Assembly (NCBI RefSeq): GCF_012928505.1 | Contig: NZ_JABBJN010000006.1 | Location: 112,690 to 176,689, forward strand | Length of the DNA stretch: 64,000 bases | Origin: Achromobacter sp. Bel | Lineage (GTDB): Bacteria; Pseudomonadota; Gammaproteobacteria; Burkholderiales; Burkholderiaceae_B | Direction of reading: 5' to 3' | Shown here: positions 60,427 through 64,000 of the stretch, piece by piece | Position numbering within the stretch: position 1 is the stretch's first letter | Layout: each line of letters opens with the position of its first letter | Made by a program: the position numbers and the translations under genes | Notes under the pieces: model-generated | The model's input: only the letters and a program-made list of their open reading frames with translations | The model's database searches: none | What the model was told of the DNA's origin: nothing

Positions 60427-63063
60427 TCACGATGCCGTTTTCTTCGGCGCTGCCTTCTTCACGGCTTTCTTGGCGGCGGTTTTGGTTGCCGTCTTGGTAG
60501 CCGTTTTCGTGGCGGTCTTCTTCACCGCAGCCTTCTTGGCCGGCGCTTTCTTCGCTGCCGTCTTGGTGGCCGTCTTTGCCGCCGTCTTGCCCGGCGCGCG
60601 GCCCGGCTTTTCAGGACGCGGCTCGAACTCGAAGCCCACCTTGCCGTCCGGCTGGCGCACCAGGAACGCCTTGAACTTGCGGTTGGTGCGGCTGGACACG
60701 AAGCCGTCCAGCAGGTCGGTGCGGCCGTCGGTCAAGAGCTTGCCCATCTGCTGGGCCGAGATCTCTTGTTGCAGGATGACCTTGCCCGAGCGGAAGTCGC
60801 AGCTCTTTTCGGGGCCAACGGACTTTTCGCAGACGTAGCTCATGCCGTGCTCGAACACGCGCGACTGGCACTTCGGGCAGGGGCCCACCGGCGTGTGGCC
60901 GGAGAAGTCCACGGCTTCGGTGTCGTCTTCGTCGTTCTGGCCGAAGTCGAACTCCAGCTTGTATTCATCGCTGATGCGCAGGATGGCGGCAAACGGCCGG
61001 CCCATCTTGCTGATGAAGCCCTGCAGCGGACCGATCTCGCGCTTGGCCAGCAGTTCTTCGACTTCCGGCAGTTCGAACGTGCGGCCGCCCGGGTGCTTGC
61101 CGATCGAGAAATCGCAGGCCGTGCAGGCGAATCGGCGGTAGTTTTCCTTCACCACGGCGCCGCACTTGGGGCATGGCGTCTGCAGCGTGGCGTAGTCGCC
61201 CGGCACCGTGTCGCGCTCGTATTCCTTGGCGCGCTTGACGATGACTTGCGTCATCTGCGCGATTTCGCGCATGAAGGCCTCGCGGCCCAGGCCGCCCTGC
61301 TCGATCTGCTTGAGCTTGTGTTCCCACTCGCCCGTCAATTCCGGCGAGGTCAGTTCGGTGACGTCCAGCCCTGACAGCAGCGTCATCAGCTGGCGCGCCT
61401 TGGCGGTGGGCACCAGGTCGCGGCCTTCGCGGCGCAGGTAGACCTCGTTGAGCAGGCCTTCGATGATGGCGGCGCGCGTGGCCGGCGTGCCCAGGCCGCG
61501 CTCGGACATCGCTTCGCGCAGTTCTTCGTCGTCCACCAGCTTGCCAGCGCCTTCCATGGCGGACAGCAAGGTGCCTTCGTTGAAGCGGGCTGGCGGCTTG
61601 GTCGACAGGCCCACGGCTTCGACGTCTTCCGTGCGCACGGTCTCGCCGTCCGCCACGGGCACCAGGTTGGCGTCTTCGCCCTGGGCTTCCTTGCCGTAGA
61701 CGGCCAGCCAGCCTGGGGTGACGAGCACCTTGCCGTCGGTGCGGAAGCGGTGCCCCTGCACTTCGGTCAGGCGGGTGGTGACGCGGTATTCGGCGGCCGG
61801 GAAGAAGACGGCCAAAAAGCGCTTGAGCACCAGGTCGTACAGCTTGGCCTCGGCTTCGCTCAAGTCATGCGGGATCTGCAGCGTGGGGATGATGGCAAAG
61901 TGGTCCGACACCTTCTTGTTGTCGAAGATGCGGCGATTCGGCTTCACCCACTGCTGGCTGACGACCGTGTCCGCGTGGCGGGCCAGGCCGCCCACGGCGT
62001 TCGAGCCGCCCTTGGCCAGCGCGCGCATCGTTTCCTGCACCGTGGTGATGTAGTCCTCGGGCAGGTAGCGGGAATCGGTACGCGGGTAGGTCAGCGCCTT
62101 GTGGCGTTCGTACAGGGTCTGGGCGAGCGCCAGCGTGGTCTTGGCCGAAAAGCCGAAACGGCCGTTGGCTTCGCGCTGCAGCGACGTCAGGTCGTACAGC
62201 GCCGGCGACATCTGGGTCGATGGCTTGGATTCTTCGGTGACGTTGCCCGGCTGGTCGCGGCAGGCGGCCACCACGCTTTGCGCGGCGGCGGCCGACCACA
62301 GGCGCGATTCGCGCTTTTCCGGGTCGCGGTCGTCTTTCTTGAATTGGGGGTCGATCCAGCGGCCTTCATACAGGCCGGCGGCGGCGATGAAGGTGGCGCG
62401 CACTTCCCAGTAGTCGCGCGGCACGAAGCGGCGGATGCGCTCTTCGCGTTCGGCCACGATCGCCAGCGTGGGGGTCTGCACCCGGCCGACCGGCGTCTTG
62501 AAGAAGCCGCCGTCCTTGCTGTTGAAGGCGGTCATGGCCCGCGTGCCGTTGATCCCGACCAGCCAGTCGGCTTCGGCGCGCGAACGGGCCGCCGCTTCCA
62601 GCGGTTTCAACTGGGCGTCGTCGCGCAGGTTGGCGAAGGCGTCGCGGATGGCGGCCTGCGTCATGGATTGCAGCCAGAGGCGCTGGATCGGCTTCTTCAC
62701 GCCCGCATACTGAATGATGTAGCGGAAGATCAGTTCGCCTTCGCGTCCCGCGTCACAGGCATTGATGATCGAATCCACGTCCTTGCGCTTGGCCAGGCGG
62801 ACCAGCAGCTTCAGGCGCTCGGCGGACTTCTTGTCGGTGGGGCCCAGTTCGAATTCCGGCGGAATCACGGGCAGGTGCGTGAAGCTCCACTTCCCCTTGA
62901 CCGGATCGTTGGGCGCGACCAAGCTCAGCAAATGGCCGATGCTGGACGCGAGTACGTAACGTTCGCTTTCAAAATAGTCGCCCTCGCGCGCAAAGCCTCC
63001 CAAGGCGCGTGATATATCAAGGGCCACCGAGGGCTTCTCGGCAATAATCAGCGTTTTATTCAT
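60427..63063 (-). CDS. topB: DNA topoisomerase III with C-terminal Cys4 zinc domains and Lys/Ala-rich tail
   Basis: 878 residues against about 650 for E. coli TopB. Toprim domain at the N-terminus (TLIIAEKPSVALDISRALGG), DAGREGELIFRY metal site, active-site Tyr in LTYPRTDSRYLPED, then C-terminal Cys pairs CPKCGAVVKEN...CTACDF and CPKCQSRVFEHG...CEKSVG-PEKSC zinc-ribbon-like motifs. The final ~60 residues are a Lys/Ala/Thr repeat (KKAAVKKTATKTATKTATKT-type), resembling histone H1 C-termini. The enzyme relaxes/decatenates single-stranded DNA at replication forks. ATG 63063 fits the family start. Confidence 0.93.
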   Translation of the reverse strand: MNKTLIIAEKPSVALDISRALGGFAREGDYFESERYVLASSIGHLLSLVAPNDPVKGKWSFTHLPVIPPEFELGPTDKKSAERLKLLVRLAKRKDVDSIINACDAGREGELIFRYIIQYAGVKKPIQRLWLQSMTQAAIRDAFANLRDDAQLKPLEAAARSRAEADWLVGINGTRAMTAFNSKDGGFFKTPVGRVQTPTLAIVAEREERIRRFVPRDYWEVRATFIAAAGLYEGRWIDPQFKKDDRDPEKRESRLWSAAAAQSVVAACRDQPGNVTEESKPSTQMSPALYDLTSLQREANGRFGFSAKTTLALAQTLYERHKALTYPRTDSRYLPEDYITTVQETMRALAKGGSNAVGGLARHADTVVSQQWVKPNRRIFDNKKVSDHFAIIPTLQIPHDLSEAEAKLYDLVLKRFLAVFFPAAEYRVTTRLTEVQGHRFRTDGKVLVTPGWLAVYGKEAQGEDANLVPVADGETVRTEDVEAVGLSTKPPARFNEGTLLSAMEGAGKLVDDEELREAMSERGLGTPATRAAIIEGLLNEVYLRREGRDLVPTAKARQLMTLLSGLDVTELTSPELTGEWEHKLKQIEQGGLGREAFMREIAQMTQVIVKRAKEYERDTVPGDYATLQTPCPKCGAVVKENYRRFACTACDFSIGKHPGGRTFELPEVEELLAKREIGPLQGFISKMGRPFAAILRISDEYKLEFDFGQNDEDDTEAVDFSGHTPVGPCPKCQSRVFEHGMSYVCEKSVGPEKSCDFRSGKVILQQEISAQQMGKLLTDGRTDLLDGFVSSRTNRKFKAFLVRQPDGKVGFEFEPRPEKPGRAPGKTAAKTATKTAAKKAPAKKAAVKKTATKTATKTATKTAAKKAVKKAAPKKTAS

Positions 63064-63125
63064 GTGTATCCAGTGGCGGTAGTCCCGCCTTAGTAGCGCG
63101 GATAATAAGATCGGAGATTCGCCAG

Positions 63126-64000
63126 ATGCAAGTCGGCACTGAAAGACAAGCGGGATCCGAACTGCACGCTTGGCGCCAATTCCTGGCGCGAAGCACCCTT
63201 TGGCTAGGCGTTTTGCTGCTGGGCAGCGCCGCGATTTGCTGGGTCGCCGCCAACTGGCAGGACATGACAAAAGTGCAGCGCTTCGCCGGCACGCAGGGCT
63301 TGCTGGCCATTGCCGCACTGGCCGCCGCCTGGGCCGGGCTGCGCCTTCGGGCCACCCCTGGCGTGCGGCGCAGCATCCCGGGCGCGCTCCTGGCGTTGGC
63401 CGGCATCCTGCTGGGCGCCCTGCTCGCGTTATTAGGCCAAACTTACCAGACTGGCGCCGATACCTGGGAATTGTTCGCCTGGTGGGCGCTATTGCTGCTG
63501 CCCTGGGCGCTGGCCGCGGCCAGCCAGGCCGTGTGGCTGTTGTGGATCCTGGTGCTGAACGTGGCGGCCGCGCTCTGGCTGGGCGAACGGATGTTCTCGT
63601 GGCTGTCGGTGTTCGGCGGATCGGACACCATCACGCTCGTCATGGCGGCGCTGAACCTCGCGTTGCTGCTGGGCTGGGAGCTGGCCGCGCACCGCTGGCG
63701 TGCCAGCACGATGATCGGCCCGCGCATCCTGGCGGCCCTGGTCGTCAGCACGCTGGTCATGTCCCTGATGTTCGTCGGTTTCTTCTTCGGCCGCGAGCAA
63801 GGGGTCGGCGGCATCGCGTGGCTTGCCGTGACGGTGGGGCTGGGCTTTTATTATCAGCGGGTCCGGCGCGATCTGATCATCCTGGCCATTTTGGCGGCTG
63901 GCGTGATCTGCGTGTCACTGCGATTCGTGGGCGAATGGCTGCTGCGCCTGGAGCCCGGCGTCTGGGCCGCGCTGCCGCTGGCGGCGTTGCTGATGGCCGA
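63126..64000 (+). CDS. DUF2157 membrane protein, 3' end beyond window
   Basis: Open from ATG 63126 to the window end (291 codons visible). Hydrophilic N-terminus (MQVGTERQAGSELHAWRQFL), then many hydrophobic helices; TQGLLAIAALAAAWAGLRLR and LLALLGQTYQTGADTWELFA (about residues 95-120) are the DUF2157 hallmark. Family members are predicted polytopic membrane proteins of unknown function, often paired with a GDYXXLXY/DUF4401 protein. Divergent from topB with 62 bp between starts. Confidence 0.9.
   Translation, partial: MQVGTERQAGSELHAWRQFLARSTLWLGVLLLGSAAICWVAANWQDMTKVQRFAGTQGLLAIAALAAAWAGLRLRATPGVRRSIPGALLALAGILLGALLALLGQTYQTGADTWELFAWWALLLLPWALAAASQAVWLLWILVLNVAAALWLGERMFSWLSVFGGSDTITLVMAALNLALLLGWELAAHRWRASTMIGPRILAALVVSTLVMSLMFVGFFFGREQGVGGIAWLAVTVGLGFYYQRVRRDLIILAILAAGVICVSLRFVGEWLLRLEPGVWAALPLAALLMA

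Noticed and set aside
63443..63814. Minus-strand frames near the right edge
   Set aside because: They are shadows of the DUF2157 gene, whose helices and LLGQTYQTGAD motif are clear on the plus strand.

Overview
The window is GC-rich (by eye roughly two thirds G+C), densely coding DNA of a metabolically versatile betaproteobacterium. The best fit is Alcaligenaceae, of the Achromobacter/Bordetella type. Reasons are the Bug/TctC-family binding protein without its membrane partners, many LysR/IclR/GntR-controlled uptake-plus-catabolism operons, Lys/Ala-rich histone-H1-like protein tails, and dispersed GC-rich intergenic repeats. This placement is an inference from gene style; no rRNA, tRNA, IS element, prophage or CRISPR array was seen. 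About 60 protein genes are supported, two of them cut by the window edges.

Layout. 0-3.3 kb: end of a WG-repeat protein, then a LysR gene divergent from a VOC/flavin-reductase-like pair. 3.3-8.8 kb: LysR, a polar amino acid ABC transporter (binding protein, two permeases, ATPase) and a threonine aldolase. 8.8-12.6 kb: DMT exporter, acylphosphatase, PhyH-type dioxygenase, lactate/2-hydroxyacid dehydrogenase. 12.6-21.4 kb (module A): IclR regulator divergent from a polyamine-type ABC importer that is co-transcribed with a 2Fe-2S protein, an NAD-/FAD-type flavoprotein, a DAO-type flavoprotein and the binding protein, followed by a D-2-hydroxyacid dehydrogenase. 21.4-28.7 kb: intergenic repeats, AraC-GyrI regulator, LysR, TctC-type binding protein and a HyuA/HyuB hydantoinase/oxoprolinase pair. 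28.7-37.8 kb (module B): GntR regulator divergent from a second importer plus oxidoreductase operon, with one additional DAO-type flavoprotein and a RidA imine deaminase. 37.8-43.9 kb: cytosine deaminase and a BMP-type nucleoside ABC transporter. 44.3-54 kb: DedA-rhodanese fusion, ketopantoate reductase, small redox/nucleoside enzymes, TetR/MFS, riboswitch-controlled ribB, a SET-domain methyltransferase, a bestrophin-like channel. 54-64 kb: Lrp divergent from an acetolactate synthase large subunit, SDR, SsuABC-like ABC transporter, topoisomerase III with an H1-like tail, and the start of a DUF2157 membrane protein.

The most striking content is the pair of homologous modules A and B. Each couples an ABC importer for a small cationic or amino-acid-like compound to a three-component flavin/iron-sulfur dehydrogenase (2Fe-2S subunit, alpha flavoprotein with a C-terminal Cys4 region, DAO-type beta flavoprotein) related to HCN synthase, opine oxidase and hydroxyproline dehydrogenase. 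Module B adds a second beta-like flavoprotein and RidA, which fits an imine-releasing oxidation. Substrates cannot be read from sequence.

Non-coding content includes an FMN riboswitch, several palindromic operators between divergent genes, a four-box GntR operator array, a roughly 320-bp repeat present twice in inverted orientation (each copy with a strong hairpin at one end and a terminator-like hairpin at the other), and a 68-bp triple-hairpin repeat present twice.
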